NCBI GenBank assembly: GCA_017311185.1
Contig: JAESUZ010001071.1
Span: forward strand, 744,001 to 808,000
Direction: 5' to 3'
DNA: 64,000 nt
From: Proteles cristata cristata
Taxonomy: Eukaryota; Chordata; Mammalia; Carnivora; Hyaenidae
Positions 1 through 10,860 of this stretch are shown here, piece after piece. Below the pieces are notes generated by a model that ran no database searches, was not told where the DNA came from, and saw only the letters and a list, made by a program, of their open reading frames with translations. Numbering within the stretch: the stretch's first letter is position 1; each line of letters opens with the position of its first letter. The position numbers and the translations under genes were made by a program.

Positions 1-839
1 CTAAAATGTCTGAACAAAATATAAAAATCAACTGTCTTGGATTCTGAAAAGTTAATACTAGTAGTCAGAATGGAGATAGACACCAAACTTGATGGTCCTA
101 AACAAATGAAATGATGATCTTTTTTTGTCCAGATTTTACCTAAAAGCCACTCTTCTGTAGTATTCTGCAGTGGGCTTGGACAGCAACGGTACCTGTCTAT
201 TTCTGGCTAGAGAACCAGGAAAAGGAATCTCTGTAAGCAAGGAGGATTAGGGGACTTTCCTTTTTTCTTTCCTTTCAATTCCATTCCACTTTATTTTACT
301 TTTAATTTAATTCAATTGATTATTTCTGCTTTTTCTTTCAGGCCTGCCCTGGACTCCTTAGTCACAGAGATGCTTTTGCCAGGCAGCAAGCTGTGGTAAA
401 ACGCAGAAAACAAAACAGAACCCGTATTTTTCTGTACAGAGAAACTGCGAAAACAAAAAAACATGTGACCCAAAGAGCATAGGGATCTCCATTATTTTGT
501 TCCTTGTCTTGTTACACTGCATTGTCCAAATGACAATGACAAAAATGTGAGGCGGTGTATGGGATAAAACTCTGAGAAAAACAAAGAAACAAACAAAAAC
601 CAAAACAGATGAACAAAAAACTCTCTGCCTTTAGAGGCAGAGGATTGGAAAAAGTTAACCCTGGAGCTAGAGATTGTGAAAAGAATACTGAAGACAAACA
701 GACGTGGAAAAGGGGTTCCCTGATATTGTGTGAAGCAACCTAAGCCTTGGGCTGCAGATATATGGGAAATATATGCCTGAGCGGCAGATATAGGGAAAAG
801 GACAAATATAGCAGAACAAAGGCTTTGGAAATGGAACTG
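1..839. other. Unassigned AT-rich sequence
   Basis: I recognise no gene or repeat family with confidence. The A-rich part from about 560 onward may belong to the 5' part of the old L1 that follows, but it is too diverged to be sure. It contains one exon-like segment, listed separately at 342-395. Confidence 0.5.
342..395 (+). other. Exon-like segment (splice-site pair), hypothetical
   Basis: A pyrimidine-rich run (TTTCTGCTTTTTCTTTCAG) ends in AG at 341. The 54 bases that follow are open in frame 1 (18 codons, no stop) and end at GTG before GTAAAA, a moderate donor. The segment is GC-richer than its flanks. I do not recognise the peptide. Such signals also occur by chance in mammalian introns, so this is only a candidate for RNA-seq checking. 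Confidence 0.15.
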
Positions 840-1154
840 ACCTTGAAATGACCACTCACAAAAGTCAAGACAGTCTAAACCCGTCTGGGTTGATAGACTT
901 CTGAAATAAAAATGAAATCAATACTCGGAAAAGGATTATGAAAAGACCTAGAGATTCAAACAGAAAATTAAACATCTAAGGCACAATTCAAAATTGTTAC
1001 ACATACAAAGAAAAAGGAAACTATGATAAATTCTCAAGCCAACAGATAATGAATAGATGCAAAGTCAACCCTGAGATGATGCAGATATAGAAGTTATTAA
1101 AGACTCTATCTTAGGTAAAATAACCATGCTACATGAAATAAAGATAAATGTTCT

Positions 1155-1367
1155 TTTTTTTTTTTTTTTTTATTTCTAGGAGAGAGAGAGAGACAGCGTG
1201 AGCAGGGAAGGGTCAGAGAGAGAGGGAGATACAGACTCTGAAACAGGCTCCAGGCTCTGAGCTGGCAGCCAGCACAGAGCCCGACGCGGGGCTTGAACCC
1301 ACGAACCGCGAGATCATGACCTAAGTGAAAGTCGGACGCTTAACCGACTAAGCCACCCAGGCGCCCC
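1155..1367 (-). mobile_element. Carnivore tRNA-derived SINE, young type, with TSD
   Basis: On the - strand it reads GGCGCCTGGGTGGCTTAGTCGG, CT-rich middle, CTAGAAATA, A-tail (T-run at 1155-1171 on the + strand). Flanked by a perfect direct repeat AAGATAAATGTTCT at 1141-1154 and 1368-1381, the mark of L1-mediated insertion. CpG sites are kept, which fits a recent insertion. Carries the 4-nt longer centre (GAGCTGGCAGCCAGCAC) seen in five other copies here. Confidence 0.95.
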
Positions 1368-1793
1368 AAGATAAATGTTCTTGAAATGAGAGAGAATTTC
1401 TTGGCAGAGAAATATAAACTATTAAAAAATAACCATTAGAAAATTACAAAGAATTACCATATTTGAAGTAAAACAGTAACAAGAGTAAAACCCCATGAGA
1501 ATTGTCCCGACAGCAGAAAAAAGAAGACAGAGAAAAGAAAAAAAAAATATGTGATTTAAAATAAAATGAACACAGAGCACCTTCAAGATTTGTGAAACAA
1601 CATCAGATGGTGTATTATTCACATCAATGAAGTCTCAGAAAGAGAAAGGAAGAAAAAAAATGCAGAAAAAAATTGGAGGAAATAATGACCTTGCAAACAC
1701 AGTCAAAACATAAATGAACAGGGTAAAGGAGCTCAAAAAACTCTCATCCATGCCGTAATCAATATACTCAAAATCATAGATAAAGAAAAACCC

Positions 1794-2066
1794 TTGTATA
1801 GGCAGAGAAAGTATTTTATATACAGGGGAACAAAAATTTTAGTGACTGCAGATTTCTTATCAAAAACCATAGAGGCTAGAAGACAGTGGACCTGTTTGAA
1901 ATGCTTTAAAAAAGCAAAACAAAACAGTAAACTCAAAATTGCATACCCAGTGAAAATACTTGCCAGGGGTGATGACAAAATGAAGCCATTCTCAGGTGAA
2001 AAAAAACTCAAAGGAATCAATGCTGGCAAACATGCTTCAAAAGAAATGCTAAAAGTGGTTCTTTAG
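1794..2066 (+). pseudogene. Open segment of old L1, not a gene
   Basis: A 90-codon open stretch inside the ancient L1. Its translation keeps pieces typical of an old L1 upstream region (YRGTKILVTADF, EARRQW, KEMLKVVL). It is neither ORF1p nor ORF2p of an intact element and has no surrounding gene structure. It is a relic of the mobile element with no expected function. Confidence 0.5.
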
Positions 2067-2493
2067 GCTAAAAAGAAAGCATATCAGAGGAAAATATGGA
2101 ACTTCAGGAATAAAGGAACAGTAATACATGGTAAATATTTATAAACATGAAAAATTATGTTTCTCCTCTTAAGATCTTTAAAATATGCATAACTGTTGAA
2201 AGAAATACAATGCATTTTAGGTGGCTTTTCAATGTATTATAGATATAATATGCCATTATAACATAAACATTTTTGAAGTAATCAAATCTTAACTCTAAAT
2301 ATAGTTCCAAAGTGAATGTTCAAATATGTACCCAGCAATTTCTGAAGCAACTTATTAGAGATAATGCAAATAGCTCAACCCAAAAAGTTAACAGAAATAA
2401 AATGCATTACTGAAAATATATTAAAATAACCTAAAATAATGCAGGATTAAAGGAAAAGAGGGGTAAAGAATAGAGGAAAGAAAAGGAAGATTA

Positions 2494-2702
2494 AGAGTGC
2501 CTGGGTGGCTCAATCAGTTGAGCATCTAACTTTGGCTCATGTCACTCTCTCACAATTCTTGAGTTTGAGCCCCATGTCAGGCTCTGTGCTGACAGCTCAG
2601 AGCCTGGAATCTGCTTCAAATTCTGTGTCTCCCTCTTTCACCCCCTGCCTCAACCACACTGTTTCTCTCTCTCTTACAATAAACATTAAAAAAATTTTTT
2701 TT
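2494..2702 (+). mobile_element. Carnivore tRNA-derived SINE
   Basis: Starts GAGTGCCTGGGTGGCTCAATCAGTTG (shortened head), has the GACAGCTCAGAGCCTGGA centre, then a CT-rich block and a CAATAAACATTAAAA tail. Older copy with many substitutions. No convincing TSD. Inserted into the ancient L1. Confidence 0.9.
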
Positions 2703-3086
2703 AATGATGATTAAAATGCTATGGCAGAAATATATCCAGAAAAATCAAGATTACATGAAATATAAATGTAAGAAATATAGAAATTAAACCCACAGTTGTC
2801 AGACTGGATAAAAGGAGACTTATGTGCTGTCTACAATAAACATATATAATTACATAATTTTAATAAAAAGGATAAAAATATATAAACACATATTTTTTTA
2901 AAAATCTGGTATGGCTATAAATACATCAAACCAAATAGACTTTAAAAGCAAAACATTACTCAGTGTAAAATTGGAGTGTTACCTTATGATAAAAAGATAA
3001 ATTCACCAAGAAATCAACAATGAAATGTGTATGAATGTAACTGTATAGTTTCAAAATAATTGAGGCAAAAGCTTATAGAATTTGAA

Positions 3087-3295
3087 TTTTTAATGTTTTA
3101 TTGATTTCTAGGAGAGAGAGAGAGACAGCGTGAGCAGGGAAGGGTCAGAGAGAGAGGGAGACACAGACTCTGAAAGAGGCTCCAGGCTCTGAGCTGTCAG
3201 CACAGAGCCCGACGCGGGGCTCAAACCCATGAACCACGAGATCATGACCTAAACGAAAGTTGGACACTTAACCGACTAAGCCACCCAGGCGTCAC
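3087..3295 (-). mobile_element. Carnivore tRNA-derived SINE with 18-bp TSD
   Basis: Antisense SINE with the CTAGAAAT tail and a TTAGTCGGTTAAG head. Flanked by a perfect 18-bp TSD, AAGCTTATAGAATTTGAA, at 3069-3086 and 3296-3313. It lacks the 4-nt centre insertion of the youngest copies, so it is a sister or ancestor type. Its head ends in a mutated GTCAC instead of GCGCCCC. Confidence 0.95.
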
Positions 3296-3811
3296 AAGCT
3301 TATAGAATTTGAAAAAGACAAGCCCACTGGATAAATCCAGTGATCCTCAAACACTCCTTTCTCAGTAACTGAAAGAACAGGAAAGCATAAACTTAGCAAG
3401 ACTATAGAACATCTAAGCAACATGATCTACCAACTCAACCTAACTATTTATTGGATATGCCAACCAACAACTGCAGACACACAAACATTTCAACTGTGCA
3501 TGAGTCATGACCACGGGAGACCATAATGTGGTTCATAAAATAAGCCCTGACAACTCTGACAGAAATAAATCATGCAACGTATGTTCTCTAACCACAACAT
3601 CATTAAATAAGAAATTAATGTCAGTTAGAAAGACAACAGAGGATTCTCCAACCACCTAAAAAGTAAATTAAATAAAACACAAATAACATCAATACAAAAA
3701 AACTCTCGGGAAAATTGGTAAATATTTTCAACTGAATAAAAATTAAAAAAAAAAAAACATCAAAATGTGTGTGATGCAGTGAAAAAACATGCTTACATGA
3801 AATTCATGGCA

Positions 3812-3937
3812 GGGGCACCCGGGTGGTCCAGTTGGTTAAGTGTCCATTTGTGAGTTCGAGCCCCACATCTCTTGGAATTCTCCCTCTTTCTCTCTCTGCT
3901 GCTCCCCCTCTCAAAATAAATGAATAAAATAAAAAAT
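3812..3937 (+). mobile_element. Carnivore SINE with internal deletions, intact TSD
   Basis: Begins GGGGCACCCGGGTGGTCCAG and ends in an AATAAAATAAAAAA tail, but is only about 126 bp. Part of the tRNA-like head between the A and B boxes and the GACAGCTCAGAGCC centre are missing. Perfect 14-bp TSD TGAAATTCATGGCA at 3798-3811 and 3938-3951 proves that both ends of the insertion are present. Confidence 0.92.
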
Positions 3938-4696
3938 TGAAATTCATGGCATTAAAAGTTTACATTAGAATATAATAAAGCTCTCATCAATAACCCATGT
4001 TTCTACTGTAAGAAACTTGAAAAACAAGAACAAAATAAATCTAAGACAACCAAAAATGAATGATGATAAAAACAGAAATAAATAAAAGGAAAACAGGAAA
4101 GGTCTAGAGAGAATCTCTGAAACCAATAGTTTTTTTTGAAATATCAATAAATTGATTACCTTTAGCCAGATACAACCTATCATGATCAGGTCTAAAAGTG
4201 GGAAATCACTAGAGAATGTATAACTAATAAAAAGATGATAAAAATATTAAAAGTAACTCTGTGCTCATAAATTACATACCATAGATGAAATAAATCAAGT
4301 CATTAAAAGAAACACAGTATTAAATTTCACTTTTGAATAAGGATAATTTGAATAATTATTTATTGAGTACATAGTTCAAAGAAAACCTCGTGTATATATA
4401 ATTTCATTGATTGATTCTATGAATTGTTTAAAAAAGAAATAATACCAAATCTACACAATCTCTTTCAAAAAAAAGAACATGGGACTCTTTCCAACCTTGA
4501 TTTTATGAGGCCAGTATTACCTTGATATCAAAACTGAACAAAGATGATGACATAGAGAAAGCATAGACTAATTTCATTCAGGTAGAGCCAAATATCCTTG
4601 ATAAATCAAGCAATCTATTTAAAATTAATACATCATGACAAAACTGAGTTTATACTAGGTATACAAGGCTACTCACCATTTAAAATCAATCAGTTA

Positions 4697-4905
4697 GGGA
4701 CACCTGGGTGACTCAATCAGTTAAATGGCTAACCCTTTAATTTCAGCTCAGGTCATGACTCAGGATCATGGAATCCAGCCCCACATTGGGCTCTGCACTG
4801 AGCATGGAGCCTGCTTGGGATTCTCTCTCTCCCTCTCCCTCTTCCCCTCCCCTGCTTGTGCTTTCTCTCTCTCTCTCTCAAAAAATAAATAAGGAATTTT
4901 TAAAA
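4697..4905 (+). mobile_element. Carnivore tRNA-derived SINE
   Basis: GGACACCTGGGTGACTCAATCAG head, GGGCTCTGCACTGAGCATGG centre, TCTCTC block and AAAATAAATAA tail. The centre variant (TGAGCATGGAGCC) marks an older CanSINE type than most others in the window. No clear TSD. Confidence 0.9.
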
Positions 4906-5370
4906 GTCAAAAATAAAATAAATATAATTCACAAGATAAAGAGGTACAAGTATACACTCAGCTCAATAGAGAAAAATCATTTGCCAAATTCAAAACACAT
5001 TCATGATAAAGACTAGGAACAGAAAGAAGCATCATTAATGTTTTAAATATTATCTAAAGAAAACTTCAGATAATATCAGACCTAATGATGAAATAATGTT
5101 CTTTTAACTGGAAATAAGGCAAGGATCTCCAAACTCAACACTCTTAATCAACATCATGCTGGAAATTCTAGCTGGCTCACTAAGGTACAATAAAGAAGTA
5201 AGAACATGCAGATTTGAACACAATAAATAAAACTGTCTTTATATGTAGACACTGTCATTGGTTACATAGAACAACCTGAAAAAATATTCAAAACTATTAT
5301 AGAACATAAGTGTATTTGTCAAGGTTATAAGATACAAGGTCGATATTTAAAAATCAATTGTATGTATAGT

Positions 5371-5524
5371 CCATATCTCATAGCACTTTACAGAGTGGGT
5401 GCTAATTAAATATCTGTGGCTTTAAGCAATGTAAACTGGACATATAATTTGACCTAAATCCCAGTTTCCAGTGGCTAACATTTTAAAAATTATGGGATGA
5501 TATAATTCAAAGTCAGGATTTTAA
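5371..5524. other. Unassigned sequence between two L1s
   Basis: About 150 bp of AT-rich sequence between the old L1 and the younger L1 3' end. I see no feature in it. Confidence 0.5.
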
Positions 5525-6029
5525 AGGGATACAGGAGTGCTGATGCATAGGGGCACATGTACCCCACTGTTCATAGCAGCACACTCAACAACAGCCAAAG
5601 CATGGAAAGAGCCCAAGTGCCCATCAACTGACGAATGGATCAAGAAGATGTGGTTCATCTATACAATGGAATACTAAATGGCAATGAGAATGAAATCTGG
5701 CCATATGTAGCAACATGGATGGACCTTGAGGGTGTTATGCTGAGCAAAATAAGTCACGCAGAGAACGACAGATACCATATGTTTGCACGTATAGGAGGAT
5801 TAGGAGCAACTTAATGGAGGACCATGGGGGAGGAGAAGGGGAAAAAATAGTGGGGGAGAGGGAGGGAGGCAAACCATGAAAGACTCTTGAATGCTGAGAG
5901 CAAACTGAGAGCTGATGAGGGTGGAAGGGAGGGGAAGGAGGGTGATGGGCATGGAGGAGTGCACTTGTGGGGATGAGCACTGGGTGTTATATGGAAACCA
6001 ACTTGACAATAAACTATTTTAAAAAAATA
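5525..6029 (+). mobile_element. L1 3' end (end of ORF2 plus 3' UTR), 5' truncated
   Basis: Begins inside the last part of ORF2 (GGATACAGGAGTGCTGATGC) and includes the AACATGGATGGACCTTGAG segment. It ends with a purine-rich 3' UTR, the GAGCACTGGGTGTTATATGG box, ACAATAAA and an A-tail. The same 3' end is present in antisense at 49680-50180, so both belong to one carnivore L1 lineage. Divergence is modest. I see no clean TSD. The 3' UTR holds a G-quadruplex candidate at 5919-5942. Confidence 0.88.
5919..5942 (+). other. Predicted G-quadruplex in L1 3' UTR
   Basis: Four G-runs GGG, GGG, GGGG, GGG are separated by loops of 5, 1 and 5 bases on the + (sense) strand. G-rich, quadruplex-prone tracts are a known property of mammalian L1 3' UTRs. 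Shown by sequence only; folding is not tested. Confidence 0.7.
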
Positions 6030-6921
6030 AAGATGAGTCTAGATAGAGGGGTTATTCTATCTTTAGGGAGAGGGACTGTTGGTTATTTTTTACTTTATAC
6101 TTTGCTGTATTATTTATGTATTAAAAAGAGGAAGAACACTAATAAAATAAATTATAAAATTGGCTGTCTCATAATATATTAAAAACTGTGAGGTGTCCAT
6201 TTCCCCAATACCTTACTGTTTAGAGCATGTTTGAGAAAAATAATATGCCAAAACCATGAGGACATCAGATCCATTTGAAACATTTCGTCCATTGTCAAGG
6301 CTGTTCCATGAGAAATGCTGGGAAATTTTGTTCTAAGAAATTGTGATTCAAGGAAGAATAAGGCATAGATCTTGTCCAAGAAGTCTCAAATACTTGTGGT
6401 TAGATAGACAGATGCATACACTTATTTGTCAGTTGGTATTTAAAAAGTTCAAACACTAGCTACTGATTGATAGATTCAGACATATAACAGATTTGGTTTA
6501 AAGTTATCATAAAAAATAGTCTTTTTTGAAACCGTAGTTTGGTAATGAATACTCCTCCCTGCTGGAAACTTAAGGGTGTGAGAATAGAACATTTCATAAA
6601 AAGCAAGAATAAATTCCTTCTCCAGATAACCTAAAGATTTTTAAATCTTAGCCAGTTAAAAGGATTTCAGAACCTCTTTATTATGTAGAATTCCGTTATC
6701 AACACACATTGGACCAGTTATGCTTTCCTTCTACATATTTTTATGTGCTTATTTAGATGGGTTTATTTTTGTTTTTCTCTATGTGTTTCTCTTATGCTTA
6801 CTCAGCATATCTTTATTATTATTTAGGGAGGGGGTGAGTGTAGCTATCTTTAATTGAAAAAAAAAGAAACCCTATTTTCCTTTTCATATATTTATATTTT
6901 AAAATTCAAAATCCAGTACAA
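6030..6921. other. Unassigned AT-rich sequence
   Basis: Roughly 890 bp without a recognisable gene or repeat. Short A- and T-runs only. Confidence 0.5.
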
Positions 6922-7112
6922 TTTTTTTTAAAGTTTATTTATTTATTTTGAGAATACAGAGACAATGTGAGCAGGGGAGGGGCAGAGACAGAGACAGAGA
7001 ATCCTAAGCAGGCTCCATACCTCCAGCTGCAGAGCCCAATGTAGGGCTCAAACTCATAAACCACAAGATCATGACCTGAGCTGATGCATCCATGAGTTGG
7101 AAGCTTAACCAT
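6922..7112 (-). mobile_element. Older carnivore SINE, head truncated
   Basis: Antisense copy with the TTTATTTATTTTGAG tail, GGGGAGGGGCAGAGAC middle and GATCATGACCTGAG box. It stops after AAGCTTAACC, so the last ~20 bp of the head (normally ending GGCGCCCC) are missing. A short direct repeat CAGTACAA lies at 6914-6921 and 7113-7120 and is a likely TSD, which suggests 5' truncation at insertion. Confidence 0.85.
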
Positions 7113-7802
7113 CAGTACAAAATTTAAAAGAACCCATATTCTTAGTCTTTACAAATCACATCCGTTACAGTGCTAGAATAGTTAGAATGACAACAGTAAT
7201 AAAAAAAAAAGTTTGCATAAGTTTCTGAAGCCTCAACAAATTGTTGCACTCTTTTAAAGAATGAATTCAATGTAGTCAAGTTCCACAACAAAAAACACAT
7301 TCAGACTTAATGTTTGTAAAACATTTATATGACTTGAACTCCTCTCAGAAGAGCACAATGGATATTAACCAAGTTGTAAGTTAATTGAACATTATTTGAT
7401 AGTGATGGCCTATGAGATATATTCCATTTTGTGCATTTCTGAAGACTATGTACAATTCTGAGCATTTAGTACTTGCTTAAATACTATAATGGATTTCATA
7501 AGGTACCACATGGTGGCTTAAAATCTCTACAGGTCTTGGAATTTGCAATTTTTACACAAGATTTCAAGTATGTGAGCATGCATGCAAATATCTGTGGGGT
7601 TTAGTAGCATGGACTTTTGTTGATGTTCCTGGACTGATCTCCTAATGGCTAATGAGTGACTACTCATGTCAAGGAGCCAAGTAGTGGTATCTCTCAATGA
7701 CTCTTCAGGAGCTGCCCCTCCATACTATTCCTTGTCAGAGGTGAGACATTTTGGGAAGCAATGTTATCTTTAAAATTCCTCTCCAGAGGAATTTCTCTCC
7801 AG
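7113..7802. other. Unassigned sequence
   Basis: About 690 bp with no repeat family or coding signal that I recognise. Confidence 0.5.
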
Positions 7803-7970
7803 AGGCACCTGGGTAGCTCAGTTGGTTAAGCGGCCAACTTTGGCTCAGGTCATGATCTCACGGTTCATGAGTTGAAGCCCCACATCAGGCTTGTGTGGAC
7901 AGTTCAGAGACTGGGTCCTGCTTTGAATTCTGTGTCTTCTTCTCTTTCTGCCCCTCCCCTGCTCGTGCTC

Positions 7971-8007
<37 letters not shown>

Positions 8008-8040
8008 AAAATAAATAAATGTTAACTAAATTTAAAATAA
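7803..8040 (+). mobile_element. Carnivore SINE with expanded (TC)n
   Basis: AGGCACCTGGGTAGCTCAGTTGG head, CAGGTCATGATCTCACGGTTCATGAG box, TC-rich middle and AAAATAAATAAATG tail. The CT block has grown into a (TC)n microsatellite at 7974-8006, a common outcome in CanSINE middles. Confidence 0.92.
7974..8006 (+). repeat. (TC)n microsatellite inside a SINE
   Basis: About 16 uninterrupted TC units from the SINE's CT-rich block. Likely length-polymorphic. Confidence 0.9.
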
Positions 8041-8366
8041 AAACTCTTCTCCAAGTTCAAAGAACAGATATTTTCAGCCTATCAAGGTGAGCAAGGCTTT
8101 TTATGACTAATGCAGAAAAAAACATTGGGATCCACCCAGCAGCCAAGGCTCTTGAAAGCTGGGAATATCTTTTAGTGTTGTTTAGGATATCTGTGCTGTT
8201 GCACAGATATAGTGATTCTAGAGACACAGCAATTACTCTCAAGACATTTGAACAAAAAAAGACTCACTCTGTGATTACTTTTGACAAGAGAATATGTTTT
8301 TGAATGTGCCACCATATTTCAGTTCGGGTTTAACAAGGGGTTAGTCTATTGTCACAAACCTAAGAA
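8041..8366. other. Unassigned sequence
   Basis: About 325 bp with no feature that I can identify. A 66-codon open frame here has no recognisable domain. Confidence 0.5.
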
Positions 8367-8535
8367 TCAGATACTACTGTTGTCTCATAGCTGTTTCCCA
8401 AATTAGGTAACTGAGACTTGCTTGGAGTGTTTAAGGAACATTCTCATAATCACACAGCTAGTAATTGATAAAGCTGGGATTTGAACTGGGGCCCTCTGAA
8501 TATCAAATCATATACTCAATCTTGCTTCCCAACTG
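8367..8535 (-). mobile_element. MIR (ancient tRNA-derived SINE)
   Basis: Reads as the reverse complement of the MIR core: GGTAACTGAGACTTG, then CACACAGCTAGTAATTGATAAAGCTGGGATTTGAACTGGGGCC. MIR spread before the radiation of placental mammals, so this marks old, non-deleted sequence. Confidence 0.85.
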
Positions 8536-9479
8536 AGCACTCTGTAGTTAAACTTGTGGTTCAAGGTTATGCATGGGATCCTTGTTACTAAACAGATAAC
8601 TGTCAATGGAAAAAGCACTGAGTAGCATGAAGGACTAGCAAAACAGGTCCATCTTTAAATAATTTGCAGATTTTTAGCTATAGCTCATCTAAATATCAGG
8701 ATTTCCTAGAGTCCCTTTCTTCCCAATATTCTTTGTAAACACTTTCTTAATCTGTTTTCTTAAAATTATAAGGTCTGCACATTGGCTTAAAAATGATTTT
8801 ATAATGTTTTAAATTTAACTACATGTCCTTGTCATGAGTGTATACTCATGGTATGTATTAAAATAATATTGATGTGTAACATGAATAGTTTGTTTTACAT
8901 CAGTTAGAAATAATGAGCTCTTTCCCATACTCTCCCTAAACTAGTCCCCTGTGAATTAGACTTTCTGTGTGGGTAGCTCAGAGGTACTGTCAAGTCATAG
9001 ATCTGAACTTTTCTCCAATCTAAATAGTCTCCTGTGTCTTCTCTTTCAATAAGCAGAGCAAGCATCAACCTCAAAGTTCAGGTCAGAAATCAGGCATTGC
9101 TTTTGGCTCTTCCTCTTTCCTCATCCTCAGATCCATTCATGAAGACCAGTTGAGTCTATTACCTCTTAAGAGCAGTCAAATATTATCTTCCACCAATTTT
9201 AAGCTCTAATAGTATAAAAGGCAAAAATCATATATGAGAAAATTATGCATTTAGAGAAATGGAGAATCTGAGGTTGACTAAATGAATAAAGTTTACCTCT
9301 TTCATCTCACTTTCATTTTGCAGCAGAAATATTTATTGTTTAGAATGTCATTTGAAGTTGCCCAAAGATTGAAATTATTCTATCTTTCTGTAGCTCTCTT
9401 TCTTCTTTCCCACTTTCTCTTTTTCTTTGGCTAAGGACATATATTTGGTGTGTAAATTAAATGAGTACATAGGTTTGTT
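8536..9479. other. Unassigned sequence
   Basis: About 940 bp with no gene. Parts of 9050-9200 resemble diffuse ancient repeat sequence but are not assignable by eye. Confidence 0.45.
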
Positions 9480-9850
9480 TCTGCACCTTCATGGCTACTT
9501 TATCAATCCAGGTCACCATTTTTTCTGACTGGATTATAATAGCTGCCTAGATGGACAGACACCTTACTTTCCTGATTTTGTCCCTTGATATTTGTTCTCT
9601 AGACTGGTCAGCATGATCTTTCTAAAATATAAATAGATTCATGTCAACCTCCATGTTCCAGATACTTCAAAATCTCTAGCTTACTCTTTTGAAAAAATCT
9701 AACCATTGCTTCCAAGTATGCAAATTATCTAATAGCCTAATTTGTGAGTGTTATCCCAAACATCTCCTAATCCATCAAACACTCCTGTGCACTGCCCCAT
9801 CCCCCATGCTTAGGTTTACTGAAACTTTTTCATGTTCTTAAATGAGATAT
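9480..9850. mobile_element. Ancient interspersed repeat, probably L2-like
   Basis: The stretch around GATCTTTCTAAAATATAAATAGATTCATGTCAACCTCC and CATCTCCTAATCCATCAAACACTCC follows a familiar old mammalian repeat text (TGATCTTTCTAAAA, CATGTCA). I believe it is of L2 type but cannot assign family or strand without a consensus search. Confidence 0.35.
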
Positions 9851-10340
9851 ATTCTTATTTTGGGGGTCCTTATACATTCTTTTCTGTCTGCAGGATTCTA
9901 CCATACTCTTGTGCTTGACACCTCTATCCTTTGCTCTATGGAGTGCTTCTAGAGTGGGCCCCATATAGATGACATCAATAGTTCTAATGCCATCGGGAGT
10001 CCAGTTGGGCTTGGTCAATGAAGAGCAGCAGCAAAAATAGTAGAGCCAGTATACTGATGACAGGGCCCTTATTCTTCTGGCTCCCTGTTTTCATGGTGAT
10101 TACCACTGTGTACTTGGACTGCAGGGCTCTGGTTGAATAAGAAGGCATTCTTTAGAAAATACTCCCTCCTCTTTTCCTTTCACACCTATGGACATCATGG
10201 AGCCCTACTGTTACCAGTACTGAGATACCATAGATTTTATAAATATCCCTCTACTTAACTATCCTTAAATTGTCCCTTTTTGGTAGATACTATCCATTTT
10301 CTTTCGGGCCCTGACTAATACAACCACGGGAGTGGTCCTC
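9851..10340. mobile_element. Ancient interspersed repeat, family uncertain
   Basis: Contains AATGAAGAGCAGCAGC, TTCTGGCTCCCTG and a terminal GGGCCCTGACTAATACAA. In that order these match an old placental repeat I have seen many times but cannot name securely. No coding content. Confidence 0.35.
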
Positions 10341-10372
10341 TCCACCCCTAGTCCATTGGCTGATCATGCTAT

Positions 10373-10387
10373 TTTTTTTTTTTTTTG
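10373..10387 (+). repeat. Poly(T) run
   Basis: An uninterrupted T-run of about 15 bases. It is not attached to a recognisable SINE or L1 body. Confidence 0.7.
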
Positions 10388-10611
10388 GTCTTGGTGTTAG
10401 TGTCTCTTTCCTTTAGCAGTCTTCTTAACCCTAAGCCATGGTTAAGTATTCCTGTTTTCTCCCATAATACTATGTACTTTCCTCTGTCATATCACTTATA
10501 ATAATTTTCTATAATTTTTTTCCTTCTCCTAAACACAGTTAGCCTCACAAAAGTATATATCTTCCTACACAAAGTTGTGGATATACATAAGCATATGACT
10601 AACAGAGAGAT

Positions 10612-10860
10612 ATCATAGCACCTGAAGTCCCAACTACTGAGGTGCAAATCTCAACTCTGCCATGTTCTTGCTCTATGAATGTGGAATATACTGTTTAATA
10701 TGTGTAAGCCTCAAATTTATTGTCTTATAAGGATTATTTATTTCATAATGAAATTAGCAAATTCAAGTTGATAATTAGAAAATTCTTTATATTCTGCCTG
10801 ACAATTAAGAAATGCTTAAGAAATGCTTGATGTTATTACTATCATTGCTATGGTGCTTCA
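10612..10860 (+). mobile_element. MIR, sense
   Basis: In order it shows CAAATCTCAACTCTGCCATG (MIR core), TGTGTAAGCCTCAAATTTATTGTC, TAAGGATTATTTATTT and a TGTTATTACTATCATTGC end. This is the MIR layout from the tRNA-like part to the 3' end, heavily diverged. Confidence 0.75.

Larger units (their letters stand above)
840..5370 (+). mobile_element. Ancient L1 (LINE-1) body, decayed, split by five SINEs
   Basis: Stretches in sense order match old mammalian L1 text: an upstream segment around 1790-2080 (GAGGCTAGAAGACAGTGGAC and following), an endonuclease-domain region around 2780-3720, and reverse-transcriptase-region segments around 4480-4680 and 4910-5350. No long reading frame survives; stops and indels are frequent. 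SINEs at 1155, 2494, 3087, 3812 and 4697 interrupt it, so it predates all of them. It is probably an L1M-age element. The exact subfamily and the 5' boundary need RepeatMasker. Confidence 0.7.

Noticed and set aside
5735..6009. Proline/serine-rich open frames on the - strand
   Set aside because: They are antisense translations of the purine-rich L1 3' UTR. The same pattern appears at 49700-49885.
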